The notes under the pieces were generated by a model. That model searched no databases, had not been told where the DNA came from, and worked only from the letters and a program-made list of their open reading frames with translations. From assembly GCA_011620605.1 (NCBI GenBank), contig WOYW01000017.1, positions 1 through 50,578 on the forward strand: DNA of 50,578 nt, written 5' to 3'. This document shows positions 43,458-50,578 of this stretch, one piece after another. Both the position numbers and the translations under genes were made by a program. The stretch comes from Bacteroidales bacterium (GTDB taxonomy: Bacteria; Bacteroidota; Bacteroidia; Bacteroidales; UBA932). The stretch's first letter is position 1, and each line of letters begins with the position of its first letter.

Positions 43458-45715
43458 TATTGCATAACATACATTGTACGATGCACTCCTATTTGATTGA
43501 CCACAATAGCCCCTTCCGGTATAACGTCAAAGATAAAACTGAGTCCGGCAATGTGCTCAAAATCAAAATCGGGATGATCCCCGGCATACCGTTGCAAAGG
43601 AAAGCTGTATGTCTGGAGGATGGTTTCCGATTCGGCCTGCGGTTGCATGAAACCGAGTTTGGTCATTTTTCGATTGAGCGGATGTTGCAGCGGGGCAAAA
43701 TCACTGAGCGGGAATTCCAAAACAGAGCCGTTATGGTCCGTCAGGCGGATGGTGAAGTCAATAAAGGGTTTTTCAGTCTTGGCATCTTCGGTATCTTCGG
43801 TATCTTCGGCATCCTCGTCATCCTCGGCTCCCGGCGGTTCGGGTTTTTCGTCCAACTCGGCAAGGGAGAATGTGAGGACGGATTGCACGTCGGCTCTCAG
43901 GGCTCCATCGGGCCAGGTTATGTGATATGCGGGGACCAGGGTGTCGCTTTGGGTGGTATTCCAGCCCAGGAAGAGGGCACGGGTGTCGCTGTCCCCCCAG
44001 CTTAATTGAAGGGCCTGCTCACGCCAAATGCTCAGATCCTCGGCGCAGGCGCTGCTTTCGGGTAGGGAAGCCGTGGTCAGATCCAGATCCTCGGAGAATG
44101 TACATAAAGAAAGTGTGCTGGACTGACGGTATTGACTCAGGTATACGGTTTCAGGAAGCCAGTTCCTGGCATAGCGGTAATCCGTGAACATAGGCCTAAG
44201 TTTCTGTTTATCAAGTAAAGTGGCATCCAGAAAGGCCCCAATATAAGTTTTGGAGATAATTTGCTGGTCTTCCTGTGAAATGAGTTGTCCCAGGTTGTAG
44301 AAGTTTATGCGGGGCGAAGGAAAGTCTGTGCGGCCCCAGCTGCTGTTGAACTGGCCGTGGTTGGCCCCCCAAATGTACAATCCGGCTGCAAACCCGTCAA
44401 ATCCTTCAGAAAAAACCAGGCGGTTAAACTGGCTCATCCCCTGGTAAGAGGAAACATCGGCATCGTGCGAGCCCTGCAGCACCAGGTAATTGATATCGGT
44501 AAGAGGAGTACGCATGCGGCCCGGCTGATATTGCCCGTCACACGGAGCAATGGCGATCACGGAGCGTATGTTGAAGTTGAAATCAAACACTTCATTGGCA
44601 TTGTCGGGATAATACGGCAACCGGTTAAACAAAGCGGCATGTGCAACCGCTTCCCCACCCCTTGAATGTCCTATCAAAGCTATGCGGTCCATATCCACTT
44701 TCCCGAAAAACGGACTATCTTCCATGCAGTTCCAGTCCCTCCACATTTCCAGGTGCTTGAGCAGCAGCCATCCGCGGACGTTGTTTTCGTTACGCAAACC
44801 TTTGGGAATGTTTCCATAGGAACCGTTTAGAAAATTTTCATCCACCGAGGCCAAAATATACCCTTTGGAGGCCAGTAACCTGCCGAGATATTCATACCCC
44901 GGATCCGAATAATCCTGTGCCGAGTGATTTCCGTGCACGATCAGCACCAGTGGACAAGGGCCTTCGCCCCGGGGATACCATACCTGCGCATTGAGCGGCA
45001 ATGCTTTTTGGTCAAACCCGAAGTAACAGGTACGCATTTTTCCGCTAAATCCCTTCCAGGAATCCAGAAAAGTGGATCCGTCCACGGTTTTTGTGATCAG
45101 GTCCGCCTCCTCTCCGAAGATCTCCCGGTGCTTGTCCTCTCCGCTCCCGTAAGTCAGGTATTCCACCTGAAACGCTCCCGGTTCGCCCGGGTGCCCCAGG
45201 TCCAGTACAAGAGGCATGTTTTGGGCCGAGTTGGCGGCAGAAAGCGGTATGTCTACGGTTTTTCCGGGGTACAGCATCCAGGTCAGACCGCCTGCAATTC
45301 CTGTCACTCCGATGCCCAGGCATACGATGGTAAGTGCTTTATGGAATTTTTTATGCCCGGACCACCGTTTTCCGAATTGCACCAAAGCCCCTCCCACCAG
45401 AGTACAACTCAGCACAATTGTGAAATAGACCAGCAAGGTTCCAAGCAATTTCGTATTATAAAACATCATAACGGCAGGGACACCGCTTACAAACGCCGCA
45501 AAAAGCCAGAAATTCAATTTGGCCAGTCCTTTGATCAAAGCAACGGCCAAAAAAGCTCCCGCAACGGATATTATCAGGAGCGATAAAATCAGAATAAGGG
45601 TTGTAAGCCAGCCAATCGTTTTAATATCTGTAAGACCCGGAATGGCCACTGCCAGGACAAAACCTATAAAAACGGCAACAGCTGCTGCCTTAAGTGTTTT
45701 AGACTTGATCATCAT
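43454..45715 (-). CDS. membrane protein with C-terminal alpha/beta-hydrolase domain
   Basis: A 753-aa protein with four to five N-terminal membrane helices (residues about 8-155), then a large hydrolase domain outside. The fold motifs are LVLIVHGNHSAQDYS, the nucleophile elbow IALIGHSRGGEAVAHAA and an acidic/His region (VLQGSHDADVS, WGANHGQFN). It resembles PAF-acetylhydrolase/chlorophyllase-like enzymes; the substrate is unknown. Near residue 640 an Asp/Glu/Thr repeat (DAEDTEDTEDA) is encoded by tandem 9-nt units. Confidence 0.75.
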   Translation of the reverse strand: MMIKSKTLKAAAVAVFIGFVLAVAIPGLTDIKTIGWLTTLILILSLLIISVAGAFLAVALIKGLAKLNFWLFAAFVSGVPAVMMFYNTKLLGTLLVYFTIVLSCTLVGGALVQFGKRWSGHKKFHKALTIVCLGIGVTGIAGGLTWMLYPGKTVDIPLSAANSAQNMPLVLDLGHPGEPGAFQVEYLTYGSGEDKHREIFGEEADLITKTVDGSTFLDSWKGFSGKMRTCYFGFDQKALPLNAQVWYPRGEGPCPLVLIVHGNHSAQDYSDPGYEYLGRLLASKGYILASVDENFLNGSYGNIPKGLRNENNVRGWLLLKHLEMWRDWNCMEDSPFFGKVDMDRIALIGHSRGGEAVAHAALFNRLPYYPDNANEVFDFNFNIRSVIAIAPCDGQYQPGRMRTPLTDINYLVLQGSHDADVSSYQGMSQFNRLVFSEGFDGFAAGLYIWGANHGQFNSSWGRTDFPSPRINFYNLGQLISQEDQQIISKTYIGAFLDATLLDKQKLRPMFTDYRYARNWLPETVYLSQYRQSSTLSLCTFSEDLDLTTASLPESSACAEDLSIWREQALQLSWGDSDTRALFLGWNTTQSDTLVPAYHITWPDGALRADVQSVLTFSLAELDEKPEPPGAEDDEDAEDTEDTEDAKTEKPFIDFTIRLTDHNGSVLEFPLSDFAPLQHPLNRKMTKLGFMQPQAESETILQTYSFPLQRYAGDHPDFDFEHIAGLSFIFDVIPEGAIVVNQIGVHRTMYVMQY

Positions 45716-45793
45716 CTGTTAGTAGGTTATTTATGAATGAAATGTTACCCAGCATACATATAAAACGGATAACCCCTCTATTTTGTTGCATGC

Positions 45794-46696
45794 TTACCGG
45801 TATTTTTCCAGTGCCCGTTCCAGGATCTGCTGAATTTTGTCAGCCAGCCATGCGGGTTCCAGAACCCGTACCGTATCTCCGTGCATCAGGATATCCTGAG
45901 TCAGCTCGTAATTGGGTATGACACGAAGTGCTATGCGGCATTCTTTTTCGTTGTCAACCAGCACTTTCTGCGACTTGTGCAACGGGAGTGTTTTGATGTA
46001 CTTTCCCTGTGTATGGGTAAAAGACAACAACACATCCTGTACCGTATTTTGAGAAAACATCAGGCCAATCGTATGGTCAAAAAGACAAGAGGGATCCAGA
46101 TATGGATCGGGTGTGAAGGTTTCCGTTTTTATATCCAGGTCCCGGACACGATCTATTCCGAATATCCTGAGCGTTTTTGTCCCGTCCACTATACCTATTA
46201 CATACCAACGGTTCAGGTATTCCCTTAAGAGGTAGGGTTTTAATGTATAAGCAGTCACCTTTTCCGTTTGGAAATTGTAATGATTAAAGGCAATTTTCCT
46301 GTTTTCAATAATGGCTTTTAAAAGCGGTTTCAGGTTTTCAATGCCTTTAAGACCGCCTCCCGTATCGAATGATATATGTTTTAAGGCATCCCTGCTTTCC
46401 ATCAGGCTTTCGGTCAGCAGTTCCGCCGTATTGACTATCTCCAGAAAATGGAAAAAAGATTCCATGTTCAGACTGTTTTCATAGTCAATGCAATACCCCC
46501 TCCGGATCCTGTCGTATTTGATCTCAATACCGAACTCAAGCCGGATCTGCTCAATATCGCGCTGGATGGTACGGTCACCTACCTGGAATCCCTGTGAAAA
46601 TAGAAAATCTTTGATCTCCCGGAAGGTGGGGTAATGCCCGCATCTGATCTTTTCAATAATTAGGCTATAACGCCTGACTTCTCCGTGTTTTGACAT
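45794..46696 (-). CDS. WYL domain transcriptional regulator
   Basis: A 300-aa YafY-type regulator. The N-terminal winged HTH (SLIIEKIRCGHYPTFREIK, VGDRTIQRDIEQIR) is followed by a WYL domain with YLLREYLNRWYVIGIVDG, and a C-terminal WCX-like region (LRVIPNYELTQDIL). WYL proteins respond to nucleic-acid or nucleotide ligands and often control stress or defence genes; no such neighbours are obvious here. It stands between the hydrolase and a lipoprotein gene. Confidence 0.9.
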   Translation of the reverse strand: MSKHGEVRRYSLIIEKIRCGHYPTFREIKDFLFSQGFQVGDRTIQRDIEQIRLEFGIEIKYDRIRRGYCIDYENSLNMESFFHFLEIVNTAELLTESLMESRDALKHISFDTGGGLKGIENLKPLLKAIIENRKIAFNHYNFQTEKVTAYTLKPYLLREYLNRWYVIGIVDGTKTLRIFGIDRVRDLDIKTETFTPDPYLDPSCLFDHTIGLMFSQNTVQDVLLSFTHTQGKYIKTLPLHKSQKVLVDNEKECRIALRVIPNYELTQDILMHGDTVRVLEPAWLADKIQQILERALEKYR

Positions 46697-46740
46697 TATT
46701 GGACGATTTTATGCTAATATAATCAAGATTTCCCAAAAGT

Positions 46741-47340
46741 TTAGTATAGCAGGTTCATCAGGGTACTTAACTTACTGCTTATTACACGGTCCGGTGAATA
46801 AGATTTCGTGTCTGCTCTCATTGTCTTAGAACCGGGCAAATACATCACGCTCCAGAATTTTGATTTGCTCAGAGTAACCGCCACGACCATTGTGGGTTCT
46901 TGCTCTGAAGGGGTGTTTATAAAGTAATAATATTCACCTTCCGTGGAAACAGGCAGGTACCTCTCCACCAGGTATGTTGCCAAAGGCTTAGTACAGGATG
47001 ATCGGACCAAAACCCCGGCTCCTGACAATTGTTCATTTTCAAATACGTACATCACATAAGGGGCCTCTGTGGAATAGTTGGCATAAACGATACCGTCCTT
47101 CGTGGATTTATCCGGTGTTCCCAGGCGATGCACAAGATCGGTTTTTGATATCCCGAATTCCAGTACAGGCGTAGGATAAAGATCAGATAAAGGTTCGGGA
47201 GGCAAGGTATCTGCCAGGATTAGGGTTATTTGAACATCAGGCTGTTGTTTAGCCCCGTTCTCAGTATGATCCGATGCCTCTCTGGGTGTGCAGGAGACAA
47301 GAAAGAATAATGCAACAAAAAATAAGACAGTTTTTTTCAT
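46741..47340 (-). CDS. hypothetical lipoprotein
   Basis: A 199-aa protein with a signal peptide and lipobox (FFLVSC). I do not recognise the rest. It has an SmpA/BamE-like stretch (EFGISKTDLVHRLGTPDKSTKDG, where a G-x-P-D turn follows a helix), then beta-rich sequence. Envelope location is likely. The start codon lies inside a 7-bp hairpin described separately. Confidence 0.7.
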   Translation of the reverse strand: MKKTVLFFVALFFLVSCTPREASDHTENGAKQQPDVQITLILADTLPPEPLSDLYPTPVLEFGISKTDLVHRLGTPDKSTKDGIVYANYSTEAPYVMYVFENEQLSGAGVLVRSSCTKPLATYLVERYLPVSTEGEYYYFINTPSEQEPTMVVAVTLSKSKFWSVMYLPGSKTMRADTKSYSPDRVISSKLSTLMNLLY

Positions 47341-47361
47341 GGCTCAAAAATGGAGAGCCAT
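47339..47361 (-). promoter_or_regulatory. hairpin that includes the lipoprotein start codon
   Basis: On the minus strand ATGGCTC (47361-47355) and GAGCCAT (47345-47339) form a perfect 7-bp stem around a 9-nt loop. The AT of the lipoprotein ATG (47340-47338) is in the second arm. The first arm begins a mini-frame, MALHF then TGA, which ends 3 nt before the start codon. It could restrain initiation; this is sequence-level inference. Confidence 0.4.
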
Positions 47362-47380
47362 TACGTCAAAATGTGTCGTA

Positions 47381-47749
47381 TTAAGATTTTTTTTGCTCAG
47401 CCAGCTGTATCTTTAGTCCGTTCGGATCTGTAATAAAAATAAAACTAATAGAAGGGTTGGGAGATATGGGTCCGGTGATTCGGGTTATACCTTTCTCTTT
47501 CAGACCGGAAATTGTATCCTCCAGCGATTCCACTATAAATCCCACAGATATATCCTGACCGTAAGCAACAGTTTTGTGCTCCGGATCGTAGATTAACTCC
47601 AGGTCTGTCCCATTCCCTTCCAGGAAACAAATTTCCATGTCAGGGCCTGCACTGAAAGTTCTTTTTACCTCTAATCCCAGAATTTGGGTGTAAAATTGCA
47701 GAGACTCTTTCATGTCCCTGACATACATTGTGATCCAGCAAATTTTCAT
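47381..47749 (-). CDS. VOC (glyoxalase/bleomycin resistance) family protein
   Basis: A 122-aa single-domain protein with two beta-alpha-beta-beta-beta modules: MYVRDMKESLQFYTQILGLEVK and VGFIVESLEDTISGLKEKGI, ending FIFITDPNGLKIQLAEQ. It resembles lactoylglutathione lyase-like proteins, but the classical first His ligand is replaced (ITMYVRD), so glyoxalase I activity is not certain. It is intact. Confidence 0.85.
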   Translation of the reverse strand: MKICWITMYVRDMKESLQFYTQILGLEVKRTFSAGPDMEICFLEGNGTDLELIYDPEHKTVAYGQDISVGFIVESLEDTISGLKEKGITRITGPISPNPSISFIFITDPNGLKIQLAEQKKS

Positions 47750-47768
47750 GTTTATCTGTTTAAAAATT

Positions 47769-47839
47769 TTACGATAATTTTTTGATCATGGTCACGGACT
47801 CTCCCGATGTTCCTATGGTAATGAATGGAATTGCAAACT
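47769..47839 (-). pseudogene. C-terminal tail of a lost gene
   Basis: About 23 codons read KFAIPFITIGTSGESVTMIKKLS and end with TAA; the frame is closed by a stop just upstream (47840-47842). It looks like a real protein C-terminus but is too short to name. It sits exactly at the edge of the AT-rich island and may mark its insertion point. The split reading is given as evidence of truncation only. Confidence 0.3.
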
Positions 47840-47857
47840 TTTAGACACTAATATAAA

Positions 47858-48403
47858 TCAATCACTTTTTTTAGCATACCTTGTTAGGTGGAAAGCATCC
47901 CGGTATTTTATCATTTTCCCGAATTTTTCTTGTGGAATATTAATAAATAACCCCTCGGATTCAGTAAATAAAGCACCCGTTTCATTATAGATTGTTCCTT
48001 TTGTTGTTACTTTTTTCCCGCTAACCGATGTAACTTTTGCTTCAACAGTAATTACTGATCCAAGAGGAAGCATTTTCCGGTATTGCACCGTTATTTTTGC
48101 CGCAACAACAGTATATCCACGAATCCAGGCGGCTATTCCCATAACCTCGTCAAGCACGGCTGCCATACTGCCGCCATGTACAAATCCGGTCGGCCCCTCA
48201 GTAGAAGGCCCAAACCAAACACGTGCAATAAATGAATTATCTCTGTCTTTAATGAAATACCTTACTCTTAAGCGGTCACTATTTCTGTCTCCTGTAATAA
48301 ATGACCGCCCTTTTCCATAAGAGTCAGGAATCTCAAGTTCTGTCCATCCTTTTTCAGCAGACAATTCAGGATGGCTTATGGCATTTTTGTTATAATCGCA
48401 CAT
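47858..48403 (-). CDS. PaaI-like hotdog-fold thioesterase
   Basis: A 181-aa acyl-CoA thioesterase of the 4HBT/PaaI type. The active-site region GFVHGGSMAAVLDEVMGIAAW holds the HGG and catalytic Asp/Glu, followed by AKITVQYRKMLPLGS. It shares high A+T content with the outer-membrane protein gene 37 nt upstream, unlike the rest of the window, so both may have arrived together. Confidence 0.88.
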   Translation of the reverse strand: MCDYNKNAISHPELSAEKGWTELEIPDSYGKGRSFITGDRNSDRLRVRYFIKDRDNSFIARVWFGPSTEGPTGFVHGGSMAAVLDEVMGIAAWIRGYTVVAAKITVQYRKMLPLGSVITVEAKVTSVSGKKVTTKGTIYNETGALFTESEGLFINIPQEKFGKMIKYRDAFHLTRYAKKSD

Positions 48404-48440
48404 AATATAATTGTCTAAGTAAATAATCTTAAGGGCATAA

Positions 48441-49817
48441 TTAAAAACTATATTTCAATTTAAACATAAACATATTGTAGTCCTTCAGATTCGAAAACAA
48501 ATTATCTCCTTTGCCATCAAAAATGGTGGTTGATACAATGATTTCTGAATTAATAGTGGCTTTGTAAGCAATCTCAGGCATATACACAAGGGCATAATTA
48601 TCTTTTATATTCTTCCAGTCGGTAACTATAAAACCACCACCAATAGGCGCTACTTTTAACTTTTCATTGAAAAATTTCTTTTCGTACCGTACAAAGAAAT
48701 AGTCATTTAGCTTATCACTACCTCTTTCATGAATAAACCCGTGCAAATACTGAAGATTAAGATACGAACCATCTGAAAAATTGTAATCGCCACCAACAAC
48801 AAATTTTATGTAAGGCTTTGTTTTGTCTAAAATTAATGAATCCCGCGTTACGGGAACAGGTGAAAGCGGATAAAAAGCAGACAAGTCATTGGTCATGATT
48901 ATGTTTTCATCGGGAATAAATGCTGCTGCCTCGGCCCAAAAACCAATACCTGCAATACTTGTTGCCAAATCAGCACCAATAATATGCGTTCTTACAAACG
49001 ATAGTTGAGAATTGATATTAATTCCGCCAAACGCATCAACAGGAATAAAAGAATTTCTTGTTGTGAAAGGTAATCCATCCAGTCCCCAAACATAACTCAG
49101 AGAAAAGTCAACACCCTTTGCAAAACCTTTAAATTTTAAACCCGCAGTTGAACTTTCTCCCAAATTATATCTAGGCATCATTAAAGTATCAGAGAAACCT
49201 TTTAAAACCATTCCTTGAGGTAATGCCATAGACGGATTTAAAGCATTTGCAAAAATACCAACCGGCATATTCGCCGGTTGGAAAAAAGGAATAAAAACCC
49301 CTTGAAGCGAGAAGTCATTGTTTAAGTAGTAATTTAGGCTAATGGCATCAGAACCACGACGGCGACCAAAATCTAAAATGTCTTCCAAATCCAACGGATT
49401 AAGATTGTCGGTTGGATTTAATTTATCTGCAGTTCCCCAAACAATGAGTTGACGACCAATGGTTACATCTAAATTTTTAGTAAGAAAACCATACAACTGA
49501 ACATACGCTTCCCTGACTTCAAGATTATAAGGGTCAATAATCCCTTTATTATAAAGGTCAGATGATGAATTAATACTGGGCAGGCCAATATTACGCAACC
49601 AGACTTCGCTGTAAAATTTTGAATTATCGGTAATTTTTTTTTCAAGTCTTAAAGTCAGACGGTTTTCGTTCCAAGCCCAATCGTTGGGTGATTTAAGTAA
49701 AAAACGTTGGTCGGTTAAAAGTTCACCTGACAGTTTGAGGTTGTTTTCTTCTTGTGCATTAGTTACGCCTGAAACGGTAACGAGCAGCAGCATTAAAAAT
49801 ATATTCTTTTTATTCAT
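48441..49817 (-). CDS. outer-membrane beta-barrel protein (DUF1302/porin-like)
   Basis: A 458-aa exported protein with a signal peptide ending near TNAQEE. It has alternating hydrophobic strands and a terminal aromatic (FKLKYSF), as in outer-membrane barrels. The segment IGRQLIVWGTADKLNPTDNLNPLD resembles DUF1302 proteins, which are linked to uptake or handling of hydrophobic compounds. The gene is AT-rich. With the thioesterase it could handle a lipid-like substrate; this is inference. Confidence 0.78.
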   Translation of the reverse strand: MNKKNIFLMLLLVTVSGVTNAQEENNLKLSGELLTDQRFLLKSPNDWAWNENRLTLRLEKKITDNSKFYSEVWLRNIGLPSINSSSDLYNKGIIDPYNLEVREAYVQLYGFLTKNLDVTIGRQLIVWGTADKLNPTDNLNPLDLEDILDFGRRRGSDAISLNYYLNNDFSLQGVFIPFFQPANMPVGIFANALNPSMALPQGMVLKGFSDTLMMPRYNLGESSTAGLKFKGFAKGVDFSLSYVWGLDGLPFTTRNSFIPVDAFGGININSQLSFVRTHIIGADLATSIAGIGFWAEAAAFIPDENIIMTNDLSAFYPLSPVPVTRDSLILDKTKPYIKFVVGGDYNFSDGSYLNLQYLHGFIHERGSDKLNDYFFVRYEKKFFNEKLKVAPIGGGFIVTDWKNIKDNYALVYMPEIAYKATINSEIIVSTTIFDGKGDNLFSNLKDYNMFMFKLKYSF

Positions 49818-49853
49818 AGTTTAAAATTTACCGAAGTATTAATTAATTGTTTT

Positions 49854-50189
49854 TTAAGCACATGACAAAATTTTAAAGATATCGAATGGCTGAGGCCTAA
49901 GAAGATTCAGAAGCACTCTGGCTATGTGCTCAAGCCCGTACTTCATGATGCTGATGGCACGATTCCCAGTCTTTAGTATACGGATAGCCTTGACCTCTAT
50001 GTCTCTCTTGATGCCAACGAGATAGGCCCATGTAAAGGCAATAATCATAACCCCGAAGAGTTGTTCAATACGTTCAAGATGTATCAGATGAGTATTCTCA
50101 ATGTTGAAGCTACTGAACTTCATCCCGCGAAAGCAGTTTTCTATCTGCCATCTGTCCTTTCTTCTGAATAAGGAAACCACCATAGTCCA
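49854..50189 (-). mobile_element. IS4-family transposase, C-terminal fragment
   Basis: From about VSLFRRKDRWQIENCFRGMK the sequence matches the C-terminal part of IS4-type transposases, with the YREK-like region (here RRKDRWQIE, with the catalytic Glu) and then NIENTHLIHLERIEQLFG and IKRDIEVKAIRILKTGNRAI. The DDE core upstream is missing; instead an IS5-type fragment continues in frame. No terminal inverted repeats were found. Confidence 0.7.
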
Positions 50190-50578
50190 TTTCTTGATGA
50201 TACAAAAAAGGGCAAAAGTGATCTCCTCTTCCCGTTTTATGATCCAATGACGCAGGTTGTAGCCTGCTGCTGCCATCATCGTATTGATGGCATCCCCACG
50301 GGTCCCTTTCAAATAGTTCCGTAACATTCGGTGATCTTTTTTAAGATGTCCTATGACCGGCTCTATCCCGGCACGTTGTCGGAACTTCCTGCGTGCCTTC
50401 TGTTTCAGCTGATCCCTTAGCGTATGCCCGTCACAAGGATTCCCCTCAAAGGCCATGGCTCCTACTACCAATCCATCGGCTGTTTTAGCTATCGATGATT
50501 TATTCCCATATTCATAAGGTTTTCCTTCTTTGCCCTTGGAGATACATGCTACATCCGGTTCATGCAAACTGTAGATCT
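50190..50578 (-). mobile_element. IS5-family transposase, internally deleted C-terminal part, runs off the window
   Basis: The frame continues to the window edge (IYSLHEPDVACISKGKEG). It has the IS5-type segments PYEYGNKSS, EGNPCDGHTL, and AGIEPVIGHLKKDHRMLRNY (catalytic Glu), then DAINTMMAAAGYN. Between GHTLRDQL and KQKARRKF, around 50405, about 40 residues normally containing the RGY motif are missing. The fragment then fuses to IS4 sequence at about 50190. Confidence 0.75.

Overview
The window looks like a chromosomal segment of a Bacteroidetes (order Bacteroidales most likely; I cannot place it in a family). The signs are the TAnnTTTG type -7 promoter boxes before many genes, the absence of clear Shine-Dalgarno sequences, and Bacteroidetes-typical families: DUF5916 outer-membrane protein, a long KamA-like radical SAM protein, a GNAT-nitrilase fusion, a lipoprotein serpin, and GH43, GH53 and GH35/DUF5597-like lipoprotein glycosidases.

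Layout. 0.1-3.4 kb: class II aldolase, a decayed SDR gene, then MarC and a GH53 galactanase on the minus strand. 3.4-12.8 kb (plus strand): exported M28 peptidase, lipoprotein serpin, HxxxDG acyltransferase, zinc-ribbon membrane protein, aldehyde dehydrogenase, KamA-like protein and arsenite methyltransferase. 12.8-19.3 kb: a symmetric terminator and tRNA-Ser(UGA), then a block rich in gene relics (epimerase tail, hybrid histidine kinase with its kinase core lost, DeoR regulator, a sialidase/Ntn-hydrolase chimera) around intact exonuclease, GH43 and coiled-coil genes. 19.3-22.6 kb: CDF metal transporter, ADP-ribosylglycohydrolase, MscS channel and an orphan glycosyltransferase C-terminus. 22.7-29.7 kb: a complete, tightly overlapping histidine operon, hisG-D-C-B-H-A-F-IE on the minus strand, preceded by a leader peptide with six consecutive His codons and a terminator/antiterminator arrangement. 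29.6-34.4 kb: photolyase pseudogene, PD40 lipoprotein, HD hydrolase, a second collapsed hybrid kinase and a second MscS channel. 34.6-45.7 kb: small basic protein, DUF5916 protein, ExbB-like/LytTR divergent pair, glycosidase, GNAT-nitrilase, relics of GH109, OsmC and Crp/Fnr genes, and a large membrane-anchored hydrolase. 45.8-50.6 kb: WYL regulator, lipoprotein, VOC protein, then an AT-rich island (thioesterase plus porin-like protein) beside a fused IS5/IS4 transposase relic.

Two themes stand out. (1) A 117-bp palindromic unit occurs twice (22569-22685 and 40840-40956). The copies align without gaps at about 70% identity, share a central C5/G5 hairpin, and reach into neighbouring coding sequence. 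(2) About a dozen genes have decayed by internal deletion, often fusing two unrelated coding remnants. This suggests recent, ongoing gene loss through short deletions, although assembly artefacts must be excluded. HisB also carries a phosphatase domain that has lost its nucleophile, so the last phosphatase step of histidine synthesis is not visibly encoded here. I saw no CRISPR array, rRNA or complete mobile element.
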